NCBI GenBank assembly: GCA_000242935.3
Contig: CP007053.1
Coordinates: forward strand, 3,023,001-3,087,000
DNA from: Opitutaceae bacterium TAV5
GTDB taxonomy: Bacteria; Verrucomicrobiota; Verrucomicrobiia; Opitutales; Opitutaceae
DNA: 64,000 nucleotides
Direction: 5' to 3'
The notes below the pieces were generated by a model, which saw only the letters and a list, made by a program, of their open reading frames with translations, was not told the origin of the DNA and did not search any database. Shown here in pieces: positions 43,635-52,231 of this stretch. Positions within the stretch are counted from its first letter, which is position 1. Each line of letters begins with the position of its first letter. A program made the position numbers and the translations under genes.

Positions 43635-44669
43635 ATGGCTCAACGGGTGACAATTCGTGATGTGGCGGCGGCGGCGGGGGTGCATTTCACGACGGCGTCG
43701 CTGGCGTTGCGCAACAGTCCGGCATTGCGGGCGACGACGCGGGAGCGGGTGCAGGAGGCGGCGCGGCGGCTGGGCTATCAGACCAATCCGATGGTGGCGG
43801 CGTTGATGGCCACGGTGCGGGCGGGGCAGCATCCGCGCAATCACCCGACGCTGGGGTACCTGACGAACTGGGAAACGCCGGATGGGTGGCGCGAGGTGCT
43901 GGCGCACCGGGAGTTTTTTGCGGGGGCGAAGCAGCGGGCGGAATCAATGGGCTACCGTCTGGCGCATTTTCATCTGGGGCGCGCGGGAATGTCACCGGAG
44001 CGATGGAACACGGTGCTGCAAACGCGGGCGATCACGGGGCTGGTGCTGGCGTCGTTTGACGAGGTCAGACCGCTACCGCTGGACTGGTCACATTATTGCG
44101 CGGTGCGGATCGACCCCAACCCGCCGGAGCCGCGCCTGGATGTAGTGACCAATAATCAGGCGCAGGTGGCGCAACTGGGGTTCCGGCGGCTGCACGAGCG
44201 CGGATACAAGCGGATCGGGCTGGCGGTGCGGCGGCTGTGGGATGAGCGACTGGATCACCGGTTTCGTTCGGGATACCTGACGGCGCAGTCGGTATTGGGG
44301 ATCGGGATACGGAGTCGGGTGCCGTTGTTTCTGTCGGACGAGTGGACGCAGGAGGGGTTTGCGCGGTGGTTGCGCGAGGCGCGGCCCGATGCGGTGATGA
44401 CCGTGGACCCGTTGTATGTGCGTCCATGGTTGCGGGCGCTGGGGCTGCGAATACCGGAGGACATCGGCTACATCAATCTGGATGTGAGCGAGGATGATCC
44501 GGCGGGCGAGGTGGCCGGTGTGCGTCAGAATCACACGCTGGTGAGCGCGCGTGCGGTGGAGTTGTTGATCGGGAAATTGCAACGCAACGAACGCGGCGTA
44601 CCGGAGGTGCCGTCAGTGACGCTGGTGGAGGGAACGTGGATGGAGGGGCGGAGCGTGCGGGCGAGGTGA
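43635..44669 (+). CDS. LacI-family transcriptional regulator
   Basis: 344 residues. N-terminal LacI HTH: VTIRDVAAAAGVHFTTASLA LRNSP, hinge-preceding helix RRLGYQTNPMVAALMATVR. The C-terminal periplasmic-binding-like domain includes TGLVLASFDEVRPLPLDW and DIGYINLDVSEDDPAGEVAG. Oriented divergently from the PEP-CTERM/pseudopilin/beta-helix/GPH/GH3 unit, so it very likely represses that unit until a sugar effector binds. Confidence 0.92.
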   Translation: MAQRVTIRDVAAAAGVHFTTASLALRNSPALRATTRERVQEAARRLGYQTNPMVAALMATVRAGQHPRNHPTLGYLTNWETPDGWREVLAHREFFAGAKQRAESMGYRLAHFHLGRAGMSPERWNTVLQTRAITGLVLASFDEVRPLPLDWSHYCAVRIDPNPPEPRLDVVTNNQAQVAQLGFRRLHERGYKRIGLAVRRLWDERLDHRFRSGYLTAQSVLGIGIRSRVPLFLSDEWTQEGFARWLREARPDAVMTVDPLYVRPWLRALGLRIPEDIGYINLDVSEDDPAGEVAGVRQNHTLVSARAVELLIGKLQRNERGVPEVPSVTLVEGTWMEGRSVRAR

Positions 44670-44690
44670 AGTCCTATTTCGGGTGCTGAC

Positions 44691-44782
44691 GTGGCACGGG
44701 CTTTTACTGCCAATCCCCGTGGGTTTGCGTGGCATGGCCATCCTTGGCCATGTGGCTCCGGAACACGGGCTGGAAGCCCGTG
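44691..44782. repeat. Hairpin element shared with the 21122-21213 element
   Basis: CATGGCCA-TCCT-TGGCCATG (44733-44752) and CACGGGCT-GGA-AGCCCGTG (44764-44782). The second hairpin plus several flanking bases is identical to 21169-21187, and GTGGCACGGGC at 44691 also recurs at 21118. It lies between the LacI gene and the convergent acetyl-esterase gene. Confidence 0.7.
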
Positions 44783-44786
44783 CTAC

Positions 44787-46193
44787 TCACTTGCGCGTGG
44801 CGAGGTAAGCCATGAGCGCGTCGTTTTTGGCCTTGCCGCACGCCGGAGAGCTGCGATGTCCGCTGGCGATGTCGTTGTAGATGGCCTTTTTCCCGGGCAG
44901 ATTGTTGTAGGCCGCGTAAACCGAGGTCGGCGCGCAGGTCGTGTCGATGAAGCCCGTCGTGAAATACGCCTCGGCCTTCACGCGCGTGGCGAAATTCATC
45001 GCATCGTAATAGCGCACCGCCTCCACGACTTCGGGGACTTTTTCCGCCTCGGCCTTCGTTTCGGGCAGGAACTTCGGCCAGCCGCGCTGGCGGTTGACGA
45101 GCACGCCGGTGTTGTCGCAGAGCGCGGGAACGCCCGCCGAGATGTAGGTGACGCGCGGATCGAGTCCCCCTGCCACGATGGACTGGGCGCCGCCCTGGCT
45201 GCCGCCGGAGACGATCAGCGTGCGGCCATCCCACTCCGGCTGCGCGGTGAGGAAATCGATGGCGCGCACGAGGCGCAGGTACATGCCGAGAAAGTAGATC
45301 GTCTCGCGCGAATCGCGACCGCGTGCGCGGTAGTCGCGCAGTTCGCCTTTCGCGAGAGCTTCATAGAAGGAGGCCGGTTTCCCGTTGGGCAGGCCGTGCG
45401 CATTGATATCGAGCGCGATCAGGCCGCGGCCCGCCCAGTTCGCCGGCCCGCTCAGGCTGGAGCTGCGCACGCCCGCGCCGTGCACCGTGAGGATCGCCGG
45501 GAGGCTCTTCGGTTTCGCGCCGGCGGGACGTGCGTAATAACCGGATACGGGAGCGCCGAGGCTGTCTGCTTGCAGATCGAAGGTCTCGATTTTTGTGGCG
45601 TCCGCCGACTTCGGCGGCGCGACGGGCGTGAGGCGGGCATTGACCGGAATGGCGGCGAGGGCTTTTTTCTTTTCCGCCCAGAACGCGTCGAAGTCGTCCG
45701 GCACCGGCAGGCTCGGCGCGATTTTCAGCGGATCGATGGCGGCGCCGCCGAGGGCTGTGGTTTTTCCTTTCGCATCGGGTTTCGCTGCCGGATCGGGGAG
45801 GGTGACCTGGCAGAGCAGGAAACCGGGTTCGTCGAGCGAACCGGTCACGGTGGCCGCGCCGTTGACGAGCGCGACGGTGCCGGAACGTTTGGGGGCCACG
45901 CCGTCCTTGCTGAGGGTCCATTGGGCCTCCGGGGCGGCATCCGCGCCGGTGACGCGGATCGTGAACGTCACGGTTTCCCCTTGGCGGTAGATCGCGTCGG
46001 CCCGGTCGGCGGAGACCGTGAGCGACAGTTTGGCGGACTCGGCCTGGGCGGCGGCAGCCGGAGCCGATGTCTGCGCATGGCCCGACAGCGGCAGGGCGCC
46101 GGTGGCGACAAACGCCGCGGCGAGCAGGCACGACGCAACGAGCGCCGCGCGGGAACGGGAGAGACGGGAGACAGCAGGGGCGGGAGAGATCAT
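44787..46193 (-). CDS. Secreted acetyl-esterase of the AXE1 (cephalosporin-C deacetylase) family
   Basis: About 468 residues from the ATG at 46191-46193, with a signal peptide of about 40 residues. A central immunoglobulin-like region (KLSLTVSADRADAIYRQGET) precedes the alpha/beta hydrolase domain (from about 160). VPDDFDAFWAEKKKALAAIP and the nucleophile Ser in VSGGSQGGAQS, Asp in TGFIDTTCAPTSVYAAYNNL and His in ASGHRSSP are the AXE1 signatures. It removes acetyl groups from xylan or other sugars, probably in the periplasm. Longer than typical AXE1 because of the N-terminal domain. Confidence 0.88.
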   Translation of the reverse strand: MISPAPAVSRLSRSRAALVASCLLAAAFVATGALPLSGHAQTSAPAAAAQAESAKLSLTVSADRADAIYRQGETVTFTIRVTGADAAPEAQWTLSKDGVAPKRSGTVALVNGAATVTGSLDEPGFLLCQVTLPDPAAKPDAKGKTTALGGAAIDPLKIAPSLPVPDDFDAFWAEKKKALAAIPVNARLTPVAPPKSADATKIETFDLQADSLGAPVSGYYARPAGAKPKSLPAILTVHGAGVRSSSLSGPANWAGRGLIALDINAHGLPNGKPASFYEALAKGELRDYRARGRDSRETIYFLGMYLRLVRAIDFLTAQPEWDGRTLIVSGGSQGGAQSIVAGGLDPRVTYISAGVPALCDNTGVLVNRQRGWPKFLPETKAEAEKVPEVVEAVRYYDAMNFATRVKAEAYFTTGFIDTTCAPTSVYAAYNNLPGKKAIYNDIASGHRSSPACGKAKNDALMAYLATRK

Positions 46194-46307
46194 GGAGAGA
46201 AAATTGTGAGACGGAAACAGGAGCGCGGCAAGGCTCACCTTTGTTGGCCAACTGGTCCCTTGGGCGGATTTCTTCCGGCAAACCGTTTCGCCTGGATTCC
46301 GAATTTG

Positions 46308-46461
46308 AAACCGCTAAAGGACGCTAAAAGTCGCTAAAGGAGAAGCGATTGACGATGGGATCAGGAGACAGGGGGGATTCACCTGCCGGGTGAAAACATC
46401 GTTGGGTCATCCTGCCAGGCAATGTCTTTGTTCAGCGTCCGTTAGCGCCCTTCAGCGGTTC
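46308..46461. repeat. Inverted array of ACGCTAAAA-type units
   Basis: Left arm 46308-46340 repeats CGCTAAAGG/CGCTAAAAG with a period of about 10 bases; right arm 46433-46461 (CAGCGTCCGTTAGCG...) is the approximate complement. The unit is the same as that in the outer arms at 1405 and 1629. It lies between the acetyl-esterase and MarC genes, both on the minus strand. Confidence 0.75.
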
Positions 46462-46482
46462 TCTCCGCTGCGGTTCTCAGGG

Positions 46483-47160
46483 TTACTTTTCCACCCCGTC
46501 GCCTGCCGGCTCCGCCAGTCCGGCGCGGATCTCGCGCAGCAGTTCCGGGTCGCTCGCGATGCCGCGCACGCCGGTGACGATAAACTGGATTCCCACGCAC
46601 AGGATGAGGAAGCCCATGATCTTGGTCATGGCGTGGAGGCCGTTGACGCCGAGATGGTGCACGAGCCGGGTGGACAGCCGCAGCACGATGTAGGTGATGG
46701 TGGCCACGACGAGAATGCCGATAAGGATGCTCACGTAGTCGAGCCAGCCTGACGCCAGCGAGGTGAGGCCGATCGTCACCGAGATGGCGCCGGGTCCGCT
46801 CAGGCTGGGCATGGCGAGCGGGGTAAAGGAGATGTCTTCCTTCTTGCGCGACTCGGCGCGTTCCTGCGGCGTCTGGTCGTGGTCGTCTTTCGGGTAGAGC
46901 ATGCGCATGCCGACGCCCGCCACGAGGATGCCGCCCGCGATGCGCAGGCCGGGGAGCGAGAGGCCGAAGAAGTTCATGATGAAACTGCCGAAGAGCAGGA
47001 AGCTCCCGAGGATGGCGATCATGTAGATCACGCCCTTGCGCGCCTGCTCCACGCGTTCGGCATCGGTGTCGCCCTCGGTCATGGCGAGGAACAGCGGCGC
47101 CGTGCTGAACGGGTTGATGATCGGGAGGAGGGCGGCGATGGAAGCGAAGATCAGGCTCAT
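46483..47160 (-). CDS. MarC-family integral membrane protein
   Basis: 225 residues from the ATG at 47158-47160, six predicted helices. FASIAALLPIINPFSTAPLF at the start, GLSLPGLRIAGGILVAGVGM, FTPLAMPSLSGPGAISVTIG and LGVNGLHAMTKIMGFLILCV are the signatures of the MarC/UPF0056 family. The family's function is not established; despite the name it does not confer antibiotic resistance in E. coli. Between an array repeat and a 364-bp gap. Confidence 0.92.
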   Translation of the reverse strand: MSLIFASIAALLPIINPFSTAPLFLAMTEGDTDAERVEQARKGVIYMIAILGSFLLFGSFIMNFFGLSLPGLRIAGGILVAGVGMRMLYPKDDHDQTPQERAESRKKEDISFTPLAMPSLSGPGAISVTIGLTSLASGWLDYVSILIGILVVATITYIVLRLSTRLVHHLGVNGLHAMTKIMGFLILCVGIQFIVTGVRGIASDPELLREIRAGLAEPAGDGVEK

Positions 47161-47199
47161 GTCGTCGGCGAATGGAACGGCTCCGCCGGTCGGGCGCAA

Positions 47200-47563
47200 G
47201 CCCCGGGGACATGAGAGGGACCCGAGCCGGTAACGGCATCCTCACCCGGCCGGGGAGCAGCCGGCCACCCGGACCGGAACCCGCCGGAGCATGATCGGGA
47301 GGCCGGATCAGTGAACGGGTTCACTATGCCACGGCTCGCCCTCGTCTTGCGGGCCGTGTCTGCTGGCTTCCCCCTCATGTTTATCCGTCTTCCCGCGTTC
47401 CGCCCTGTTGTCCTCCGTTTCCTGGCCTGGTCAGGGGTCTTGCTGCTTTCCGTGCATCTTTCCGTTCTCCCCGCGGTACCCGCGCGACTCCAGGTGACCG
47501 GGGAACCCGTCACGCCGGCCCGGTGACGCGTTTGCGCCAGGGCTCCCCTCATATCGTTTCCAC
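47200..47563 (+). other. Gap without a convincing gene
   Basis: A 71-codon open frame at 47311-47526 (a hydrophobic stretch LAWSGVLLLSVHLSVLPAV) could be a small membrane peptide but has no family I know and no clear ribosome site. Otherwise only promoter space for the MFS gene at 47564. Confidence 0.3.
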
Positions 47564-48997
47564 ATGAAAATCCCGCACTTTCGCTGGTGGATCATCACCC
47601 TGATCTTTCTCGCCGCCGTCCTCAACTACGTCGACCGCCAGACGCTTTCCGCGCTCGCGCCGACGATCCAGCACGACCTCGACATGGACGACCGCGCCTA
47701 TGCCGACATCGTCAACATCTTCCTCGTCGCCTACACGATCTCGTACCTCGTTTCCGGGCGGCTCATCGACAGGCTCGGCACGCGGGCGGGCATGGCGGTG
47801 TTTGTCGCGTGGTGGTCGGTGGCCAACATGCTGACGGCCGCGGCGCACGGCATGCGTTCGCTGGGCACGTTCCGTTTCGCGCTCGGGCTCGGCGAAGCGG
47901 GCGTGTGGCCGGCGGCCTCGAAAGCGGTGTCGGAATGGTTTCCGGCGAGAGAACGCGCGCTCGCGATCGGTCTCTATACGATGGGTTCGACGATCGGCGC
48001 GACGGTGGCGCCCTACATCGTGATCCCGCTCGCGCAGTTTCCCTACGTCGAAAAGTTGCCCTTTCTCGCCCGCCTGCTCGGCAACGGCACGGGATGGCGT
48101 ATGGCGTTTCTCATTACGGGGGCGCTTGGCCTGCTGTGGCTGATTCCGTGGTCGGCCTTTTACCGCACGCCCCGGCAATCACGTTTCGTCACCGACCGGG
48201 AAATATCCCTGATCGAGGAACCGGAGCCCGGCGACAAACCGGCGGGCGCCGCCTCGCCGGCAGCGCTCGTCCCGGCGCCTGCCGCCGACAACACGCCCTG
48301 GACATGGGGCCGCGTTTTTTCGTCGCGCATTGTCTGGCTGCTGCTCGCGGGGCGGCTCATGACCGATCCCGTCTGGTACTTTTACCAGTTCTGGTTTGCC
48401 AAATACCTGCACGCCGCGCGCGACCTGGAGCAGGGGCAACTGACGATCACATGGATCATCTATGCGGCGGCGGGCGTGGGCAGCCTCGCGGGCGGGTGGC
48501 TGTCGGGAGCGCTGGTCAGGCGCGGGATATTGCCGGCGGCCAGCCGGATGCGCGTGATGGTTGGCTGCGCCTGCCTGATGCCGCTCTCGCCGGTCATCGC
48601 CTCGATCACGGGGATGACGGGCACGATGGTGTTTGCCTCGATTGCGGTGGTGGCGTCACTGGCATTTCTGATCAACATCAGCTCGCTGGTGGTGGATGTG
48701 GTGCCGAAACATTCGCTCGGCACGGTCTTCAGCGTGGTGGCGGCGGGCAGCACGGTGGGAGGGATCATCATGAACACGCTCGTCGCCCGGATGGTATCCG
48801 GCCCGGCACCTGCGGGCAGTGCCGCGGGTTTTCTCGATCGTGGCATCCAGACGGTCTTCGGCCCCGTTCTCGATGCGGTGGCGGGCAGCGGTTACGGCGC
48901 GTGGTTCGTGGCGATGGCTTTCCTGCATCCGCTCGCCTGCCTCGTTCTCTGGCTCGGCGGCATCCATCGCGAGGGCGCGGGGAAACGGGCGGCATGA
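47564..48997 (+). CDS. MFS transporter, ACS/ExuT-like anion:cation symporter
   Basis: 477 residues with 12 membrane helices. RWWIITLIFLAAVLNYVDRQ and the signature GEAGVWPAASKAVSEWFPAR ERALAIGLYTMGSTIGATVA are typical of the anion:cation symporter family that includes hexuronate (ExuT) and glucarate transporters. In the setting of polysaccharide cassettes a sugar-acid substrate is likely. The loop around residues 212-245 is Pro/Ala-rich. The downstream end is 131 bp from scrap genes on the opposite strand. Confidence 0.88.
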   Translation: MKIPHFRWWIITLIFLAAVLNYVDRQTLSALAPTIQHDLDMDDRAYADIVNIFLVAYTISYLVSGRLIDRLGTRAGMAVFVAWWSVANMLTAAAHGMRSLGTFRFALGLGEAGVWPAASKAVSEWFPARERALAIGLYTMGSTIGATVAPYIVIPLAQFPYVEKLPFLARLLGNGTGWRMAFLITGALGLLWLIPWSAFYRTPRQSRFVTDREISLIEEPEPGDKPAGAASPAALVPAPAADNTPWTWGRVFSSRIVWLLLAGRLMTDPVWYFYQFWFAKYLHAARDLEQGQLTITWIIYAAAGVGSLAGGWLSGALVRRGILPAASRMRVMVGCACLMPLSPVIASITGMTGTMVFASIAVVASLAFLINISSLVVDVVPKHSLGTVFSVVAAGSTVGGIIMNTLVARMVSGPAPAGSAAGFLDRGIQTVFGPVLDAVAGSGYGAWFVAMAFLHPLACLVLWLGGIHREGAGKRAA

Positions 48998-49009
48998 ACG
49001 GGTGCTGAA

Positions 49010-49125
49010 GGATGCGCGGTCATGAAGCGGCCGGCGATCATCCCGTTTTTGGAATCGTCGGACAGACCGAAGAGGCGATCGGTGGCGAACAGACAGTTTT
49101 TCCGGACCCGTGATCGATCGGCCCG
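49010..49125 (-). pseudogene. Fragment of a beta-helix gene
   Basis: On the minus strand the frame reads KNCLFATDRLFGLSDDSKNG MIAGRF. This aligns with HDNLFATDWLFDVTGNAKNE MTAGHF near the C-terminus of the beta-helix protein at 54733. The plus-strand bases GCGGCCGGCGATCATC/GGTGGCGAACAG also match the 54733 locus. Only about 35 codons remain; no start or full fold. It lies just downstream of the chimeric gene at 49129, so the same deletion may have produced both. Confidence 0.6.
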
Positions 49126-49128
49126 GAA

Positions 49129-50019
49129 TCAGTAAAAAAAGAACGGGTCGCCGCTTTTGGTCCAGTTGATGCCCCCGTTTTTCGCTGGCAGGTGTGTATC
49201 CTTTACGGATTCGTCGGGGTTATTGATACCGCGTCGAGGGACCACCGCCCCGGATACCATCAGGAGGTTGATTTTTCCGTTATGCCTGTATTTCGGAAAA
49301 CAGTAACCCGGCGGTCTGCAGGTGGTGTGTTCGCTGTCGTCGCCCACACCGATCGAGTCCCACATCATGAGTGTGCGCGAGGGCTGTTCGATGGCAGAGA
49401 GGGGAATGGCGTCGTTGAGGCCGGGATCGGTACGGAAATAGCGGTTGTACTGGTACCCGCGGCAATCGCGTTGCCTGATGCCTTTTGTGTTGGTGTCGAA
49501 CCAGTAGGAGAGCGGTCGCCGCCAGAGCCCTTGAAACGCCACCCTCCTCATGCGCCCGAATTCGCCGGCCAGAACACGCTCCTTGAGCCGCAACCGCCAG
49601 GGTTGGGCGATATGGTTGAAGCCGACCTGCGTCTTGATTCCGGCGCCGGTGTCGGTCGCGATCATTGCTTCCAGCTCCTCCGGATCGAGAGTCGGCGGTT
49701 TTTCCAGATAGCAGGCGATGCCCCGTTCCACGCAGGCACGGTGGTGTGCGGCATGAAAACGGATTGGGCTGACAAGGTGGATGACATCAAGGTGGTCGCC
49801 GTGCGCGGCCAGCAGGTCGTCAAAATCCCGATACATGTGAACGCCGCGATTTTTGAATTCGTATTTTGCGCAACGCACTCCCGGTGAATCCAGGGCCGGA
49901 TCACAGGTGGCGACGACTTTTGCCCGACCTGCGCGTTCCATATCCAGCAGAGCCGCATGGTGCGCTCCGGCGAATCCGCCGATTCCGACAATGGCTGTAT
50001 TGAGGCAACGGACAGACAT
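49129..50019 (-). CDS. Chimeric ORF: Gfo/Idh/MocA N-terminus fused to a pseudopilin C-terminus
   Basis: 296 residues. Residues 1 to about 170 are a typical Gfo/Idh/MocA oxidoreductase: NTAIVGIGGFAGAHHAAL (NAD site), DLLAAHGDHLDVIHLVSPIR, CYLEKPPTLDPEEL with the conserved EKP, FGRMRRVAFQGLWRRPLSYW. From about residue 172 the sequence changes to a pseudopilin C-terminus: RGYQYNRYF, SAIEQPSRTLMMWDSIGVGD, FPKYRHNGKINLLMVSGAV (a degraded H-X9-DG). The substrate domain of the dehydrogenase and the prepilin leader of the pseudopilin are both gone. A recombination joint lies near 49500. Probably non-functional; if expressed it would be a novel fusion. Confidence 0.75.
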   Translation of the reverse strand: MSVRCLNTAIVGIGGFAGAHHAALLDMERAGRAKVVATCDPALDSPGVRCAKYEFKNRGVHMYRDFDDLLAAHGDHLDVIHLVSPIRFHAAHHRACVERGIACYLEKPPTLDPEELEAMIATDTGAGIKTQVGFNHIAQPWRLRLKERVLAGEFGRMRRVAFQGLWRRPLSYWFDTNTKGIRQRDCRGYQYNRYFRTDPGLNDAIPLSAIEQPSRTLMMWDSIGVGDDSEHTTCRPPGYCFPKYRHNGKINLLMVSGAVVPRRGINNPDESVKDTHLPAKNGGINWTKSGDPFFFY

Positions 50020-50039
50020 GGGCTTTGAGAAGGAGGGAG

Positions 50040-51254
50040 CTAGCGAGCGGGAATAGCGGCGATTGTCGCGACGTAAAGACGGGTGAAGCCTCCGTCGCTA
50101 ATGTTGAAATACACACGTTTTCCATCGGCGCTGAAGACCGGGTGTGGATCGGGTTTTCGCCATGAACGGGCACCGTCGCGATTCATGAAACGGTGGATGG
50201 TTGTAAATTCGTTGGTCTCGAGCGACCCCACAATGATGCCCCACTCACCGGGTTTCCCGGTTTCCCTCCTGGCGATATCCGAGTCGGTCACGTAAAGCCT
50301 CCCGTCGGGACTCACGCTCTGGTGATTACTCGGGCTTCCGACGGCATGGCGCCGGATGGTCGAAGTATTCAGATAGTAGATACGGATTCCTTTTTCAAGA
50401 ATACCGGTGCTGTCGGGCGTCCACGCCGGATGTCCCCAGCGCTCATAAAAACCGATGAAGCGTTGTGCGGCGAGATCATACACAAACTTGCCTTCCCGCT
50501 TGCTTGCCTTGCGCGCCCGGAAATTGTCGGTGTCAGTGCCGCGGGACACTTTGAACATGACCCTCTTCCCGTCCGGGCTCATCACCGGAAAGAAGAGGGA
50601 AATGTCTCCTTCGCCGACCATCCGGACCACCTCCTGGCCATACCTGGCAAGCACGTCGCTAGCGAGCACGGCAGGTTTGATTGTGCCTGTCGTGACGTTT
50701 ATCAGTTCCAGGTTCCGGTGTTTGCCCGGTTTCCAGTGGCAGCCATAAACAGGGACCCATTCACCGGCAGGGGCTCCGAAGCCGAGTTGCCGGTCCGAGG
50801 CAAGGATACGTTCGCGTCCGCTTTCGATGTCCACGGCGGCGACAATCCAGAGACCATCACGAAAATCATGATACGCCACCATGCGCCCTCCTGCGATCCA
50901 CTGCTGACATGCCACCCGGTGCGCATCTTCCGCGGTGAGGTTGGTGACCAGCGTCCGTTCCACTCCGGTGGCTCGCTCCATGATGCGAAGATCGCCTTTT
51001 TCACCGTTCGCGGCGGACGAGGAAAAATACAGGACATAGCGTCCATCCGGGCTCTCCGGACAGGTGTTGAAGTAGCTGTGTATGCTGTGCTCGTTCAGCG
51101 ACGACGCCACCGGGAGGATTCGGGCGTTGCGCCATGCCCGGAGTTCGGGAGTGGTGATGACCGGGCTGTCCAGCAACCAGGGCTGGGCGTCGAGAACGTG
51201 GGTGGTGGTCATGCAGATCACGAGGAATGACAGGAATGGAAGGAGTCTCATCAT
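50040..51254 (-). CDS. Secreted beta-propeller (PD40/TolB-like) protein
   Basis: About 404 residues from the ATG at 51252-51254, signal peptide 1-23. Repeated WD40-like/PD40 blades: YFNTCPESPDGRYVLYFSSS, GEGDISLFFPVMSPDGKRVM FK, HQSVSPDGRLYVTDSD, PHPVFSADGKRVYFNISDGG. Proteins with this layout include oligogalacturonate lyases and periplasmic binding propellers; the lyase metal site is not obvious, so the function is unassigned. Located between the PEP-CTERM gene and the chimeric gene of the third cassette. Confidence 0.75.
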   Translation of the reverse strand: MMRLLPFLSFLVICMTTTHVLDAQPWLLDSPVITTPELRAWRNARILPVASSLNEHSIHSYFNTCPESPDGRYVLYFSSSAANGEKGDLRIMERATGVERTLVTNLTAEDAHRVACQQWIAGGRMVAYHDFRDGLWIVAAVDIESGRERILASDRQLGFGAPAGEWVPVYGCHWKPGKHRNLELINVTTGTIKPAVLASDVLARYGQEVVRMVGEGDISLFFPVMSPDGKRVMFKVSRGTDTDNFRARKASKREGKFVYDLAAQRFIGFYERWGHPAWTPDSTGILEKGIRIYYLNTSTIRRHAVGSPSNHQSVSPDGRLYVTDSDIARRETGKPGEWGIIVGSLETNEFTTIHRFMNRDGARSWRKPDPHPVFSADGKRVYFNISDGGFTRLYVATIAAIPAR

Positions 51255-51286
51255 GCGTGCGTCGCTACAGTACCCGTTTACTGATT

Positions 51287-52147
51287 TCAGGGCATCTCCC
51301 GCCTGCGGCGAATCACGGCGAACGCGAGCAGGATCGCTCCTGCCAGAAACGCGCAGGTGGAGGGCTCGGGAACTGCAGGAACGTAAGTCACGCTCAATTC
51401 CGGGAACGTCAATGTGGAGTCGGCCTTGCCGGAGGTGGCGAAAAAGGAAAGGGCGTCGAAGGTGGTCACCAGGTTGCTGGCGGTTGTGACGCTCTGCCCG
51501 GTGCCGCCATTGATGACACTGGTTATCAGAAGGCCTCCCTCGATCAACTTCAGGGTCAGGGAGCCGGTGATGACACCGGTTCCCGGGCTGACCAGCGTGG
51601 GAGAATCGGCAATCTCCGTGCGCCCCGACCACAAGTTTTCATTGCCGTTGCCTCTGCGGAAAAATTTGCTGTTGGCACCGGGCGTGGCATTGGGCGCATA
51701 CAGGGCGGCATAGCCGGTGTCGTTGTTGAACCTCGCATCGGTGGCGCCGCTGACGTTCCCCGATATCTGGCTCCCGCCCGAGTTGAACAATCCAACCCGG
51801 AGGGCACCATCGACATTTCGGAAAACATCACTTCCGCTTGGTGTGATCTGCCAGGAAAGGACAAGCGAATCTCCGACATTCGCCAGAGTGACGGCATCGA
51901 AGGTGGCGACCATGTAATTGTATTTCCCTGAACTCCCCAGTGTCCAGGTGAGCGTCGGGTTGCCGGCGTCCGCCGAATAACTCAGGCCGCCAGGATAAGT
52001 CGTGTTGGTATCCCCCGACACGTACCACGTATTTGCACCGGCCGTCCCGTCGAGCTTGGTATCCGGTAAATTATAAAGAGCGAATGCCGGAAGAGGGAGC
52101 ACTGAAAGGAGAGCAGGGACGGCGAGGAGGTGTAGTGGAGTTTTCAT
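51287..52147 (-). CDS. PEP-CTERM surface protein
   Basis: 286 residues, signal peptide 1-23. Lectin-like strands (YNYMVATFDAVTLANVGDSL, SLTLKLIEGGLLITSVINGG) and the sorting tail AVPEPSTCAFLAGAILLAF plus RRRREM. First gene of the third cassette, 33 bp upstream of the beta-propeller gene, divergent from the LacI-type gene at 52232 with an 84-bp gap. Confidence 0.87.
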   Translation of the reverse strand: MKTPLHLLAVPALLSVLPLPAFALYNLPDTKLDGTAGANTWYVSGDTNTTYPGGLSYSADAGNPTLTWTLGSSGKYNYMVATFDAVTLANVGDSLVLSWQITPSGSDVFRNVDGALRVGLFNSGGSQISGNVSGATDARFNNDTGYAALYAPNATPGANSKFFRRGNGNENLWSGRTEIADSPTLVSPGTGVITGSLTLKLIEGGLLITSVINGGTGQSVTTASNLVTTFDALSFFATSGKADSTLTFPELSVTYVPAVPEPSTCAFLAGAILLAFAVIRRRREMP

Positions 52148-52214
52148 GATTTTTCGGGTGTAGGCCAGTGCAGGCAGAACGAGCCTCCATTATGCTTGAA
52201 GCAAACCCGCAGAA

Positions 52215-52230
52215 TTTCATACTAATGAAA
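52215..52230. promoter_or_regulatory. Candidate operator at the LacI-type gene
   Basis: TTTCAT-ACTA-ATGAAA, a perfect 6+6 dyad ending one base before the start codon at 52232, in the divergent gap with the PEP-CTERM gene. Autoregulatory operator is likely. Confidence 0.45.
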
Positions 52231-52231
52231 A

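Noticed and set aside
47311-47526. A 71-codon possible membrane peptide
   Set aside because: One hydrophobic stretch but no family, no clear ribosome site and no partner; kept only as a note in the gap description.
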